A DNA stretch of 64,000 nt from PUPG01 sp031323845 (GTDB taxonomy: Bacteria > Bacteroidota > Bacteroidia > Bacteroidales > UBA7960): assembly GCA_031323845.1 (NCBI GenBank), contig JAVIYP010000001.1, positions 62,001 to 126,000 on the forward strand. The letters run 5' to 3'. The position numbers and the translations under genes are program-made. The stretch's first letter is position 1. The number at the start of each line of letters is the position of its first letter. This document shows, piece by piece, positions 1 to 9,185 of the stretch. A model generated the notes under the pieces. It was not told the origin of the DNA. It worked only from the letters and a program-made list of their open reading frames with translations, and ran no database searches.

Positions 1-255
1 GACAGACGACCAAACTTTTTGCCCCGGCCCGAATATACAACCCTGTCAACGGGCAGAGTGGTCGTTCAGATCACCGTCAACAGGCAGGGACAGGTTATCC
101 GTGCAACAGCAGGGGCACGGGGAACAACAACCACCGACAGAACACTGCACAGACATGCCGAAGAAGCTGCACGCAGGGCACGCTTCGATGTGAAACCCGA
201 CGCCCCGGAGGAACAGACAGGTACCATCACCTATAACTTTATCCGCCTTAACTAG
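1..255 (+). CDS. TonB C-terminal domain protein (3' end only)
   Basis: The reading frame is open from the window edge to TAG at 253-255, so this is the C-terminal tail of a gene that begins upstream. The visible part has the usual pattern of a TonB/energy-transducer C-terminal domain in Bacteroidota: a strand GRVVVQITVNRQGQVI, then a GARGTTTTD turn, a helix rich in Ala, Glu and Arg (HAEEAARRARF), then a Pro-rich stretch and a last strand GTITYNFI. Such domains contact the TonB box of outer-membrane receptors and pass on proton-motive energy. The N-terminal membrane anchor and Pro-rich linker lie outside the window. folC follows 14 bases downstream on the same strand and may be co-transcribed. 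The family call is good; whether this is a true TonB or another protein with the same domain cannot be told. Confidence 0.75.
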   Translation, partial: DRRPNFLPRPEYTTLSTGRVVVQITVNRQGQVIRATAGARGTTTTDRTLHRHAEEAARRARFDVKPDAPEEQTGTITYNFIRLN

Positions 256-269
256 TGGTAGTGCTCCCG

Positions 270-1568
270 ATGAGTTACGAACAAACCCTGAACTACCTGT
301 ATCAGCAGCTTCCGATGTACCAGCGCATCGGGCCCGCCGCCTACAAGGCTAACCTCGACAATACGCTTGCCCTGGCTGACTACCTGAATCATCCTGAAAA
401 GAAATTCAAAAGCATTCATATTGCAGGAACTAACGGCAAAGGTTCCGTGGCACACATGCTCGCCTCAGTATTGCAGGAGGCCGGCTACAAAACCGGGCTG
501 GCAACCTCGCCGCACCTGCGCGACTTTCGCGAAAGAATAAAAATAAACGGCCATCTCATCCCTGAAAAGGAAATCATAGGTTTTGTCAATAAACATAAGA
601 CCTTTTTTGAAAAGATCAAGCCCTCTTTCTTTGAAATGGCCATGGCGCTGACCTTTGATTATTTTGCGAAACAACATGTGGACCTTGCCGTGGTAGAGAC
701 CGGTCTTGGCGGAAGGCTCGACTCTTCGAACATCATCACGCCTGAACTATCGGTGATCACCAACATCGGCCTTGACCACATGCATCTGCTTGGTGATACC
801 CTGGAAAAGATTGCCGCTGAAAAATCCGGCATCATCAAAACCCATATTCCGGTGGTGATCGGAAGAACACAGTACGAAGTGCAACATGTTTTTGAAGACA
901 TGGCACAAAAGAACAGCGCACCGCTGATTATGGCCGAAAAACTTTTTCAGATAAAGAGTATTGAAAGTTGTGTAACGAATAACGCGGATGCTCTAAAGGT
1001 GTGCCTTATGGATCACCAGCGGAAGGAAAAGGAGTTTACACTTGATGTTTGCGGAACCTACCAGGCTGAGAACCTTGTTACGGTTTTGGCGGCGATTCAT
1101 ACGCTTAACGCTTACAAAGGATTTACCATCGACGGGCAATCGGTTGAAAAAGGAGTGCGCAATGTAAAACGCAATACCGGCTTATTGGGCAGGTGGCAAC
1201 GGATTTCGCGAAGCCCGGACGTTATTTGTGATGCTGCCCACAATGAGGATGGAATGGATTATGTAGTCAGGCAGATTCATTCTGCACCGCATGAACGCCT
1301 GCATATGGTGATCGGTATGGTGGATGACAAAGAGCGTTCCGGGATCATGAAACTGCTGCCCAAAAATGCAGTGTATTATTTTTGCCGGCCTGCTGTTCCG
1401 AGAGGCCTTGATGAAAAGAAACTTGCTAATGAGGCTCTTTCGTTTGGCTTATCCGGCAAGGCATACAGCTCTGTTCCGAATGCACTGGCTGCAGCCAGAA
1501 ATGAGGCCGGTTCCGGTGATCTTATTTTTGTAGGCGGAAGTACTTTTGTTGTTGCAGAGGTGGTCTGA
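270..1568 (+). CDS. folC: Folylpolyglutamate synthase / dihydrofolate synthase
   Basis: This enzyme adds L-glutamate to dihydropteroate or folates with ATP, and is a cytoplasmic Mur-ligase relative. The 432-residue product has the family P-loop GTNGKGS at residues 53-59, followed by the SPHL stretch (TGLATSPHLRDFRERI) and the ETGLGGRLDSSN motif that marks FolC. The C-terminal part contains DAAHNEDGM and VIGMVDDKE, the typical second-domain motifs. I chose ATG at 270, giving MSYEQTLNYLYQQLP, which matches the usual Bacteroidota N-terminus; a GTG at 255 would add five residues and overlap the stop codon of the upstream gene. Length is normal and no key motif is missing. The neighbour downstream is convergent with a 12-base gap. 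Confidence 0.95.
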   Translation: MSYEQTLNYLYQQLPMYQRIGPAAYKANLDNTLALADYLNHPEKKFKSIHIAGTNGKGSVAHMLASVLQEAGYKTGLATSPHLRDFRERIKINGHLIPEKEIIGFVNKHKTFFEKIKPSFFEMAMALTFDYFAKQHVDLAVVETGLGGRLDSSNIITPELSVITNIGLDHMHLLGDTLEKIAAEKSGIIKTHIPVVIGRTQYEVQHVFEDMAQKNSAPLIMAEKLFQIKSIESCVTNNADALKVCLMDHQRKEKEFTLDVCGTYQAENLVTVLAAIHTLNAYKGFTIDGQSVEKGVRNVKRNTGLLGRWQRISRSPDVICDAAHNEDGMDYVVRQIHSAPHERLHMVIGMVDDKERSGIMKLLPKNAVYYFCRPAVPRGLDEKKLANEALSFGLSGKAYSSVPNALAAARNEAGSGDLIFVGGSTFVVAEVV

Positions 1569-1580
1569 ACAACCTGGAGA

Positions 1581-2195
1581 TCAATTGTTTTCTTCCTGCT
1601 TGAGTCTTTCCTCTTCAAGCTTACGCTCAGCTTCGCGTCTTCTTTCTTCCAGTATTCTCTCCCTGGCTCTTTCTCTTGCAAGATGCGTGATATATTGCTG
1701 CAGATCTCTGTCGCGACGAAACTCCATCAATATGGCACGGTATTGCTGCATACTGAAATCGTATTCATCAACAACCATCTGAATCATACCTTGGGTCTCT
1801 CTCTGGATTTGAGTCACCTGAGGTGCTGCAGCATTGAATGCTTCAATTTCTTCTGCTGAAAACACACCACCATCCAGTGCACCCATTTGTGCGGCCCGGG
1901 AAATTTGCTGAAAACGATCATGTGTTAAACCAAAACTTTCGACAGCTTCACTGATCCTCTCCTGTGATTGACGGTTTATGGCGCTGACTTCCTGGTTGGT
2001 ATCAAAAAACGTCAATAAGGTTTCGTCTGAAAAAGGGAATTCTTTGTCTGCCCACGGATCTTCCTCTGCTTCTTCTGCCTCACCTTCCTGTGCTACAGCC
2101 TGGACAGCCGGAATGAAGAAAAGCAATGCTGTTGCCATAAAAAACACCATAAACGCTTTATTTATGGCGCCAATACGCATTTTAATAAATTTCAT
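1581..2195 (-). CDS. Exported DUF4168-like protein
   Basis: This is a 204-residue protein with an N-terminal signal peptide (hydrophobic run about residues 14-33, ending ...VQAVAQ), an acidic linker (EGEAEEAEEDPWADKE), a helical middle and a strongly charged C-terminal helix rich in Arg and Glu (about residues 170-204) that looks like a coiled coil. The middle contains two similar stretches, one with ISRAAQMG and one with YRAILMEFRRDRDLQQYI; the second resembles DUF4168, a short repeat seen in exported bacterial proteins of unknown function. It is probably periplasmic. It stands alone between a convergent folC and a divergent glycosyltransferase gene. No function can be assigned. The domain call is from pattern memory and is moderate. 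Confidence 0.6.
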   Translation of the reverse strand: MKFIKMRIGAINKAFMVFFMATALLFFIPAVQAVAQEGEAEEAEEDPWADKEFPFSDETLLTFFDTNQEVSAINRQSQERISEAVESFGLTHDRFQQISRAAQMGALDGGVFSAEEIEAFNAAAPQVTQIQRETQGMIQMVVDEYDFSMQQYRAILMEFRRDRDLQQYITHLARERARERILEERRREAERKLEEERLKQEENN

Positions 2196-2233
2196 AGATA
2201 AGGATTTGTTTTAGATTCACACTTTTAGAACCA

Positions 2234-2241
2234 CAAATTTA
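2234..2241 (-). promoter_or_regulatory. -7 promoter box for the DUF4168-like gene
   Basis: The minus strand reads TAAATTTG, a full match to the Bacteroidota TAnnTTTG -7 box, 38 bases upstream of the start codon. I see no clear TTG box at the right spacing upstream. Confidence 0.5.
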
Positions 2242-2312
2242 ACAATAAATCAGATAAGCGTTTTCTAATTTTTTTAAAAAATGTTTTGACGCCCCCTCGT
2301 TGCATAATTTTT

Positions 2313-2320
2313 TATCTTTG
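2313..2320 (+). promoter_or_regulatory. -7 promoter box just upstream of the glycosyltransferase
   Basis: TATCTTTG matches TAnnTTTG. A TTTG lies at 2285-2288, 24 bases upstream, slightly long for a -33 box. The box ends 12 bases before ATG 2333, so the mRNA leader would be only a few bases. It also argues against the in-frame TTG at 2300, which lies upstream of the box. Confidence 0.5.
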
Positions 2321-2332
2321 AAAAAAAAGCAT

Positions 2333-3229
2333 ATGGCCAGTAACAATGGATGCTACAACGGTGCCGTACCTGATATCAGGAAGCCTGCCCCGATAGTAAT
2401 TGACAACATTCTGGAGTGGTTTTTCCGGTTTGCTGCCAGCGGCTGGGTGCCTCCACGATGGTTTGCCCCTGATTATTCCAAGCTGCCCCCAGTCAGACCG
2501 GCTAAAGAGCTGCTGACGATAGAGATTGTCAGTCATTGCTGGAATTACGCCAACATCTTGAGCTATCAGCTGAGTTCGCTGGTCCTCCATCCTCCGGAAA
2601 AAACAAACATTATCATGACTGTTTTTTATGAGGAAAGCGATCACCGCACCAGGGAAGTGCTCAAGTATTTCAGCAGTCAAAAACCTGAAAAGGTTCAATG
2701 GAATTTTTGCTGTCTTAACAAATCTTATCTGCTCAGAAGAGCCATTGGGAGAAACCTGGCTGCTTTGAACACAAAGGCCGACTGGATTTTTTTTACCGAC
2801 TGTGATCTTTTGTTTCGTGAAAAGTCGCTTGACCTGCTTGCCGGGGAACTTGCCCAAAGATCTGAGCTGCTGGTTTATCCCAGGCAACATATGATAACAG
2901 AGCTGCTGGACGATGATGACGAGCTTTTTACAGACTACAAACAAGCAGGTATGGTCAGGGATATTGATCCGGATCGCTTTTATGTTGAGGAAAGAGACCG
3001 TGCTACCGGTGCGTTGCAGATAACCCGCTCAGATGCTGCACATCTCGGTGGATATTGTGGAACGGTAGGCTACTATCAGCGTCCGGCAAAAAAATGGAGG
3101 AAGTGTTATGAAGACCGAAGTTTCCGCTGGCTGTTAGGCACCCAGGGAACTCCTATAGATGTACCCGGGTTTTACCGCATCAGGCATGCCACCAAAGGGC
3201 GGAAAGGTAAAACAGTCGGTGGTGGATGA
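2333..3229 (+). CDS. Glycosyltransferase, GT-A fold (family 2-like)
   Basis: A 298-residue soluble protein with the layout of a GT-A glycosyltransferase. A first beta-strand (LLTIEIVSHCWNYANIL) leads the nucleotide-sugar fold, a stretch of about 90 residues follows, and then DWIFFTDCDLLF supplies the DxD-type motif (Asp-Cys-Asp) that binds the metal and sugar diphosphate. It would transfer a sugar from an activated donor to an unknown acceptor; donor and acceptor cannot be read from the sequence. There are no membrane segments and no signal peptide. It is a single-gene unit: the gene downstream is convergent and the one upstream divergent, so context gives no help. The start at ATG 2333 is chosen because a -7 box sits directly upstream; an earlier TTG at 2300 would lie ahead of that box. 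Confidence 0.7.
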   Translation: MASNNGCYNGAVPDIRKPAPIVIDNILEWFFRFAASGWVPPRWFAPDYSKLPPVRPAKELLTIEIVSHCWNYANILSYQLSSLVLHPPEKTNIIMTVFYEESDHRTREVLKYFSSQKPEKVQWNFCCLNKSYLLRRAIGRNLAALNTKADWIFFTDCDLLFREKSLDLLAGELAQRSELLVYPRQHMITELLDDDDELFTDYKQAGMVRDIDPDRFYVEERDRATGALQITRSDAAHLGGYCGTVGYYQRPAKKWRKCYEDRSFRWLLGTQGTPIDVPGFYRIRHATKGRKGKTVGGG

Positions 3230-3268
3230 TCCTGAAACCCAGCCCCCGTTTTTTCAGCAAAAGACCGA

Positions 3269-4984
3269 TCATACCCTCCGAAATTCAATAATTTCGCCCG
3301 AATATGGAGGCAGATGGATGTCAACCCCAATATTGACCAGGTCCCGTTGCAGCACTGCCTTTTCAACATTGTCCGTCAGCAGCGGTTTAAGCAACCATGA
3401 GGCTTCCGGGTTATTCTGACCGGTAAGTTGCCAGTAATGATCCGGGATTCGTAGTTGTCCCTGCAAATGCTGTTTGCCGCTGAAATTTACACAGATAAAC
3501 CACAGACTTCCGTTCAGCCAGCGCAAATAAGCGTAGAGTGAACTTTGCTGAAAATCCTGGTTCGCCCACATTACATCGTAAAACTCACCCTTGCTGACCA
3601 CTTCATGTCTGGCGAGGTTCAGAAGCTTTTTATAGAAAGCGTAACATTGCTTTTCGTTTGAAGAAAGCTTCTCTGTATTACAACTTCCCTCGTTGTACCA
3701 GCGTTGGAATGCGGGCACATGATCATAGTCGAAAATGCTGGTCCTGCCGTCATCACCGCTGAAGCCTGCCGCACCTTCTGCCTTTTCGCCGAATTCCTGG
3801 CCAAAATAGATCATTGCGGGCCCTCGATGCAGCGTGGCAGCAACTGTCATAGCGGGGAAGCCTGCCTCTGCAGTGGCCACATGTTTTGAAGCAATGCGTT
3901 GCTCATCATGATTCTCAATAAAACGAAGCATCCTCTCGTCAAGCCCGTTAAGTTTTTGCCATTCCAGTGTAAGGGAAGCAGCGGGTCTGTTTCCGGCAAG
4001 TACATCCCTCAGAGCATCATACAGGCCAACCTTATCGTACAGGTAATCAAAGCCTGCATCTGTATACTGCCGGTAAAGGCGGGGATCGTAAATCTCGGCA
4101 ATGAACAGCATTTCGGGGTGATGGTGCTTAATCTTACCTATGGCCCATTTCCAGAAGGCTGCAGGTACCATTTCTGCCATATCGCAGCGGAATCCTGCTA
4201 CTTTTTTCCCTGCCCAGAACTCCAGTATGTGTAACATCTTGTGCCAGGTATCCGGCACCGGATCGAAGAAGCTTTGATGTCCCCCGGAGAAATCAATGCC
4301 GTAATTCAGTTTAACGGTTTCGTACCAGTCGTTGATCGAGGGGTGTGAGGAAAAGCAGTCGTTGCCGGTGGCTTTGGCCGGAAATTCCTCATAGCTCGTT
4401 GCCTTCATGAGCCTGGTGTGAGGCAGGCCGAAAACTTCATGCGGCAGTTTCAGGTGCTCGCCAGGCAAATAATAGAAGTTGTTTGACGGGTCAAACGTCA
4501 CACTGGTATTATCGCCTGTGCCAAGGGCATCGTTCATGCCTGCGGGTTGATCGCTGGCATAATTTCTGGCCACATGATTAGGTATAAAGTCGATAACAGG
4601 AGCGAGGCCAGCCTTTCTGCAACGATCCATAAGGGCTTCAAATTCCTCCATGCGCTTATCAACGCTGGTGGCAAGGTCAGGGCATACGTCATAATAATCC
4701 CTGATGGCGTATGGAGACCCTGCCCGTCCCTTCACCACCAGGGGGTTGTCGGCTTTTATGCTGTGCTGCGGGTAAGCAGTGCAGGATGCATGCTCGATCA
4801 CCCCTGTCAACCATAGGTGAGTGGCTCCAAGGCACGCTATTTTTTGCAGTACATTCAGGTCAAGGTCATCAAACTTTCCGCAACCGTTTTCTTCTATGGA
4901 TCCCCAGAGTTTACGCTTGCTTACCTTGTTACCTGCCAGCCTTACCAAAAGCTGGTAAATGATGATTTTTTCCGGTTTGCCCAT
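3269..4984 (-). CDS. Cytoplasmic alpha-amylase family glycoside hydrolase (GH13)
   Basis: A 571-residue GH13 enzyme acting on alpha-glucans or related oligosaccharides by a retaining mechanism. The four conserved regions are visible: DFIPNH (132-137), GFRCD with the nucleophile Asp268, AEIYD with the acid/base Glu297, and ENHDEQ with the transition-state Asp360. A beta-sandwich C domain follows, with a final stretch IHLPPYSGEIIEF typical of amylase ends. No signal peptide is seen, so it should work in the cytoplasm, unlike the surface and periplasmic Sus-type amylases of this phylum. It is the last gene of a minus-strand set with a RecD-like helicase (6 bases upstream) and an Omp85 lipoprotein. 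No SusCD pair or glucan importer is nearby. Exact substrate (maltodextrin, glycogen or trehalose-type) is not decided. Confidence 0.88.
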   Translation of the reverse strand: MGKPEKIIIYQLLVRLAGNKVSKRKLWGSIEENGCGKFDDLDLNVLQKIACLGATHLWLTGVIEHASCTAYPQHSIKADNPLVVKGRAGSPYAIRDYYDVCPDLATSVDKRMEEFEALMDRCRKAGLAPVIDFIPNHVARNYASDQPAGMNDALGTGDNTSVTFDPSNNFYYLPGEHLKLPHEVFGLPHTRLMKATSYEEFPAKATGNDCFSSHPSINDWYETVKLNYGIDFSGGHQSFFDPVPDTWHKMLHILEFWAGKKVAGFRCDMAEMVPAAFWKWAIGKIKHHHPEMLFIAEIYDPRLYRQYTDAGFDYLYDKVGLYDALRDVLAGNRPAASLTLEWQKLNGLDERMLRFIENHDEQRIASKHVATAEAGFPAMTVAATLHRGPAMIYFGQEFGEKAEGAAGFSGDDGRTSIFDYDHVPAFQRWYNEGSCNTEKLSSNEKQCYAFYKKLLNLARHEVVSKGEFYDVMWANQDFQQSSLYAYLRWLNGSLWFICVNFSGKQHLQGQLRIPDHYWQLTGQNNPEASWLLKPLLTDNVEKAVLQRDLVNIGVDIHLPPYSGEIIEFRRV

Positions 4985-4990
4985 AGAGGT

Positions 4991-6448
4991 TTATTTAAGA
5001 TTGTCGTTTTCAAGATTATTGTTTTCAAAAAAATCTCCTGTGAAATTCATCAGGAATACTTTTTCCGTACCCCTGGTGATGGCAGTGTAAAGCCACCGCA
5101 GGTATTCGATGTCGGGCTTTTTTGCAGGCAGATAGCCCATTTCAACAAACACATGCCTCCATTGTCCGCCCTGCGTTTTATGACAGGTCATTGCATAGGC
5201 GTATTTTACCTGCAGGGCATTCAGATAAGGATTGTTCCTGATATGGGCCAGCCTGGTTCTTTTATTTGGAATGTGTTGATAATCGGCTGCCACCGCGTCA
5301 AACAAGGAGGCGGCATCTTGCCTGGACAGTGCCGGCCCGTCCGAACTGAGGGTGTCCAGTAGAAGCTTTACTTCAAGCTCAGGCTCTCCGGGGTAATCAA
5401 GCATTCTTGCGTTGACATCAGCAAAGCTGAATCCATAGACCGTCTCAGTTCGTATAATGCGGTTCAGCTCAATTATATCTCCGTTGGCAATAAACCCGGC
5501 TTCTGATTCTTCGGGGAGCCAGAAATAATTGTTCCGGACCACCATGAGCAGTTCGCCGGCATTGATCTCTTCCTCCATAAACAGCACACGCTCACGTATA
5601 TGCCTGTTGTAGAGGTAGGCTCTTTTGTTTGAATAGCAAATCATCAGCGCTTCTTCACGGCCATGGCTAATAAAAGCATCATGTACGGCATCTGCCGCAT
5701 CCGACCCCTGGATACGCATCAGGTCGTCAAAACCCTGCAGCCGGAAAGCAGGAAAGCCTTGCTGTTGCTTGCCAAGCATCTCCCTGAGCAGCGTAGCGTT
5801 GAAGAGGATGCCGCTGTCTTTAGCATGCCTGACAACATCTTTAAGCTCAAACTCATGGACGTGCAGCCGGTAACGGTTCTCCAGGAATTGTTTGTTCAGG
5901 GCCGGACTTTCTGTGGAGTGAACGGGAGGCAGTTGCGCCGTATCGCCGATAAACAGCAACCTGCAGTGGTCACTGGTATACACGAAATGGATCAGGTCGT
6001 CAAGCAGGCTTACTCCGCCGAACAAACTTCCCTGTGTCTCTGCCTGACCATACGGGATCATGGAGGCTTCATCCACAATGAAAAAACAATGCTTATGCCT
6101 GTTTTTTTGAAGGCTGATCTTTACACTGCCGTCTGCCCCGGTCAACAGCCTGTAGATCTTTTTATGAATGGTAAATGCCCGTTGCCCTGCATAGGCTGAA
6201 AGCACCTTGGCCGCTCTTCCCGTCGGGGCCAGCAATACGGTCTCAACCTTCAATTCGGCAAGCACGTTAACCAGGCTGCTTACTATGCTGGTTTTACCGG
6301 TGCCGGCATAACCTTTAAGGACAAATATGGTGTCAGGTGATGGGTCTGTAACAAATTCCGCAAGCTTGTCTGTAAGGGTTGTCTGATCCCCTGTCGGGTG
6401 GTAGGGAAAGATCTTCTTAATGGCATCCGAAATCAAATGTGCATGCAT
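4991..6448 (-). CDS. RecD-like/Pif1-like superfamily 1 DNA helicase
   Basis: A 485-residue ATP-dependent helicase. The N-terminal part has the Walker A motif KGYAGTGKTS, then LLAPTGRAAKVLS (motif Ia), HCFFIVDEASMI (Walker B) and LLFIGDTAQLPPV (motif III). The C-terminal part has YAMTCHKTQGGQW and WLYTAITRG, the UvrD_C_2-type motifs V and VI. This is the compact form common in Bacteroidota, lacking the RecBC partners; its job is likely DNA end or fork processing. It lies 5 bases after the Omp85 gene and 6 bases before the GH13 gene on the same strand, so the three are probably co-transcribed. The grouping does not point to a shared function. Confidence 0.88.
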   Translation of the reverse strand: MHAHLISDAIKKIFPYHPTGDQTTLTDKLAEFVTDPSPDTIFVLKGYAGTGKTSIVSSLVNVLAELKVETVLLAPTGRAAKVLSAYAGQRAFTIHKKIYRLLTGADGSVKISLQKNRHKHCFFIVDEASMIPYGQAETQGSLFGGVSLLDDLIHFVYTSDHCRLLFIGDTAQLPPVHSTESPALNKQFLENRYRLHVHEFELKDVVRHAKDSGILFNATLLREMLGKQQQGFPAFRLQGFDDLMRIQGSDAADAVHDAFISHGREEALMICYSNKRAYLYNRHIRERVLFMEEEINAGELLMVVRNNYFWLPEESEAGFIANGDIIELNRIIRTETVYGFSFADVNARMLDYPGEPELEVKLLLDTLSSDGPALSRQDAASLFDAVAADYQHIPNKRTRLAHIRNNPYLNALQVKYAYAMTCHKTQGGQWRHVFVEMGYLPAKKPDIEYLRWLYTAITRGTEKVFLMNFTGDFFENNNLENDNLK

Positions 6449-6453
6449 ACCGA

Positions 6454-8802
6454 TCAGAAAGGATATCCAATACCCAGGTTAAAGTTCCAGGCGCTGAATG
6501 AAGGCCACTGTGTCAGCCACCGGTCGCCTGGTTCTCTTGCCGGATCCCTTAGTGGAAATGCCGCATCCAGACGTACAATAAAAAAGTTGAAATCTGCGCG
6601 GAGTCCTATACCCGTTCCAATGGCAATTTCTTTATAGAAACGGTTTCCTGCAAAATCACCAAGCGGAAATTGGTCGTTCTCCTGGAGAAACCAAACGTTG
6701 CCTGCGTCAACGAATAAAGCTCCCCTCCAGTATTTGTAAAGTGGAAACCGGTATTCAATGTTAGCCTCCAGCTTTATGTCGCCGTACTTGTCAAAACGTA
6801 ATTCATCCGCTTCCGGATAACCACCCGGGCCAATATTGTAAATGCTCCAGGCCCTGATGCTGTTAGCCCCTCCGCCAAAGTAGCTCTTTATGAAAGGCAT
6901 GACGTCCAAATTTCCGTAAGGGATGGCAATCCCTCCCATGACTCTGAAAACTAAAGTGTTATTCTCATCAAAAACACGATAAAAACGAAAATCCGCATCT
7001 GTTTTTACGTATTGAGCGAAAGGAATATTGAACAGGGTATAGCTGCCATTTTCGTTTTGTGTGCCGTTTAATTGACTGGCGGCCAGATATAAAACATTGC
7101 CTGAGGTTTCGAAGTTACCGCGGAAATAAACGAAATCCCTTGCCCTGTCAAGTTGCTGGCTGCTGTAGGTATAATTGTAGCTCAGACCTCCGATAAGATG
7201 GTCTCTGTAACGACTTAAAATCAAAGGGTTGGCATCCGGGATCCTGGATTGCAGGATAGAGTCGTTGAATATATTGATGGAGCTGACTTCGAGAGGCGTC
7301 AGTTGATGGTGGCGGTACTCGTCCTGGCGCCAGTTAAAGCTGTAGCTTATGTTCAGGATATACCTGGTGTAGTCGGGTCTTTGCCTGTAGTTAATACCGG
7401 TAAGAATGGTGGTGTGAGGTCTTGTAAGACGCCCTGTGCCGCCGGTTAGGAAGGGTGCGATGAGTTTCGGGAAGTCAATGGAAAGATCAGCTCCTATCTC
7501 GAGGGTGTTAAAAGGCAGCCGCTGAAAGACTTCATCATCGGAGGATTCACCGGAAACCTCCAGGGCACCTTTGAGTCGCAGGTTCAGAATTTCAGCCCCC
7601 CTGAAGACATTCCTGTTTTGCAAGAGGATGTTGGATGCAATACCAAGGTTTCCTGCGGTGTTAAGCCCTTCTGCTTCAATGGTGAAGGCATTGGCGGGGG
7701 CACGGGTAAGCTCGACCCTTGCATCCAGAAAACCGAGCGTGTCGTTCGCCGGAATGGTGATTTCCTGTGGTTCATTGAACTGGATGTTTACAAACCGGAA
7801 GTTCCGCAGGCCGGCAAGGTAGCTGTGTGTTTTTTCCTGGTTGCTAAGACTGTAAAAGGCTCCGGGTTCAAGCATGATGTTGTTGGCAATAGCCCGGGGC
7901 CTGATACGCATTGGACCATTATGCAAAAACGTATATACCGGAGCGTTTTCTTCGCTCCGAAGACTGAAAAAGGTTGTATCTGAAAAGTGTTGGGCCGGTT
8001 GTAAGCGCGAGTATTCGGGATACACCAGGACCTGGTTTAACTGATACCGTCTGTGCCGCCTGGGTTCCTGCTCTCCCTCTGGTTGCGGAGTGCGGGCCTG
8101 GGCCGGGTCGTTGATGATGATGTTGATGTCAAGGCGCTGGCTGTTCAGCATGCTGTCAACTTCAAAAAAAACAAAATCCCTGGAGAAATTAAAAAAACCC
8201 TGCTCCTTTAAATGCCTGGAAATTCGCTGCCTCTCCTTTTGAAGAACATCGGTGTCATAGCGTTGTCCTCTGACAATGAGTGAGTTTACTGTGTCTGCAA
8301 ACACGAAACCTGCCAGATGCGCATCGGCAATGGAATATTCAATATTCCGTACCCTGTAAGCTTCGTTGGCTTGAATGTAATAATGAACGTTGGCTCTCTT
8401 TCCGGAGAAACTTACCTCGTGCCTGACCGTTGAGTTAAAATAACCCTTGTTCTGCAGGAACAGCTCAAACTGGCGTTGGGTATGTGCGGCAAGGGTAGGA
8501 TCAAAGATAACCGGTGGCTCGCCAATGGTGTTTTTCATCCAGCGTCTGATCCTGTTTTCTTCTCTCCTGTCGGCAAATTGATAGACGTTCAGGTTGAAGC
8601 GGTAAAAACCGAAAATGCGCCGGTTTGGCTGCTGACGGATATAGGTTCTCAGATCACTCGCCGACAAGTCATCGTTCTCGATATGTATTCTGTTGCGGTT
8701 CAGCAAATACTGACCTTCCGGGATACGGCGGGTCGGCATGCATGAACTGAAAGCCAGGCAAAAAAGAAGCAACAGGGCAATATTTACGTATTCTTTCCGC
8801 AT
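6454..8802 (-). CDS. Omp85/BamA-family outer-membrane lipoprotein (TamL-like)
   Basis: A 782-residue Omp85 protein. The start at ATG 8802 gives MRKEYVNIALLLLFCLAFSSC, a lipoprotein signal with a clear lipobox (AFSSC); the longer frame from 8841 would begin upstream of the -7 box at 8829-8836. POTRA-like segments fill roughly the first 370 residues (for example FELFLQNKGYFNSTVRHEV, and HLKEQGFFNF). The C-terminal half is a 16-strand barrel with the family signature SYFGGGANSIRAW and a last strand ending LGIGYPF. A lipid-anchored Omp85 is the mark of TamL, which in Bacteroidota pairs with TamB for outer-membrane assembly; this is established family knowledge. No tamB lies beside it here. Co-transcribed with a helicase and a GH13 gene. 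Confidence 0.85.
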   Translation of the reverse strand: MRKEYVNIALLLLFCLAFSSCMPTRRIPEGQYLLNRNRIHIENDDLSASDLRTYIRQQPNRRIFGFYRFNLNVYQFADRREENRIRRWMKNTIGEPPVIFDPTLAAHTQRQFELFLQNKGYFNSTVRHEVSFSGKRANVHYYIQANEAYRVRNIEYSIADAHLAGFVFADTVNSLIVRGQRYDTDVLQKERQRISRHLKEQGFFNFSRDFVFFEVDSMLNSQRLDINIIINDPAQARTPQPEGEQEPRRHRRYQLNQVLVYPEYSRLQPAQHFSDTTFFSLRSEENAPVYTFLHNGPMRIRPRAIANNIMLEPGAFYSLSNQEKTHSYLAGLRNFRFVNIQFNEPQEITIPANDTLGFLDARVELTRAPANAFTIEAEGLNTAGNLGIASNILLQNRNVFRGAEILNLRLKGALEVSGESSDDEVFQRLPFNTLEIGADLSIDFPKLIAPFLTGGTGRLTRPHTTILTGINYRQRPDYTRYILNISYSFNWRQDEYRHHQLTPLEVSSINIFNDSILQSRIPDANPLILSRYRDHLIGGLSYNYTYSSQQLDRARDFVYFRGNFETSGNVLYLAASQLNGTQNENGSYTLFNIPFAQYVKTDADFRFYRVFDENNTLVFRVMGGIAIPYGNLDVMPFIKSYFGGGANSIRAWSIYNIGPGGYPEADELRFDKYGDIKLEANIEYRFPLYKYWRGALFVDAGNVWFLQENDQFPLGDFAGNRFYKEIAIGTGIGLRADFNFFIVRLDAAFPLRDPAREPGDRWLTQWPSFSAWNFNLGIGYPF

Positions 8803-8828
8803 AGGTTTCAAACGGAGCATATAATGTG

Positions 8829-8836
8829 CAAAGTTA
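8829..8836 (-). promoter_or_regulatory. -7 promoter box for the Omp85-helicase-GH13 operon
   Basis: The minus strand reads TAACTTTG, a TAnnTTTG match, 26 bases upstream of the chosen start. No convincing -33 box. Confidence 0.5.
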
Positions 8837-9084
8837 TACATATTTTGTTTTCAGCAGCTTAATGTAAGGTCCGGAATGTGTTGAATTTATGCTGCTTCAA
8901 GGTAACGAAATACCGGAATTGTTTCTTGTTCTCCCGGCAGGAAAAATAACTGTGTGCTCCCTGCAGGAAATATGCCAGTATTTTAACTCTTCTAAATAAT
9001 TCACACAGTCAGTACAGGAAGGATAAATTTACATCCTAACATAAAAAATCATTTAATATGAAGAAAAATACTTGCAGGAGTTTT

Positions 9085-9117
9085 TTTGCTGCTTTGTTTG
9101 ATAAAATGTTATATTTG
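9085..9117 (+). promoter_or_regulatory. Full Bacteroidota-type promoter for glmM
   Basis: TTTG at 9085-9088, 21 bases of spacer, then TATATTTG at 9110-9117. This matches both boxes of the phylum's housekeeping promoter. The predicted leader to ATG 9186 is about 60 bases. Confidence 0.75.
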
Positions 9118-9185
9118 TACGCGATTTTTGTGTTAAAACTCTAATCATCACAGCATCATTACGTTAACTAAAATATAAGTACAGC

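Larger units (their letters stand above)
8803..9185. other. Divergent intergenic region, Omp85 gene / glmM
   Basis: No coding region is convincing here. It holds a minus-strand -7 box at 8829-8836 and the full glmM promoter at 9085-9117. The middle, about 8840-9080, is AT-rich and shows nothing else I can name. Confidence 0.6.
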
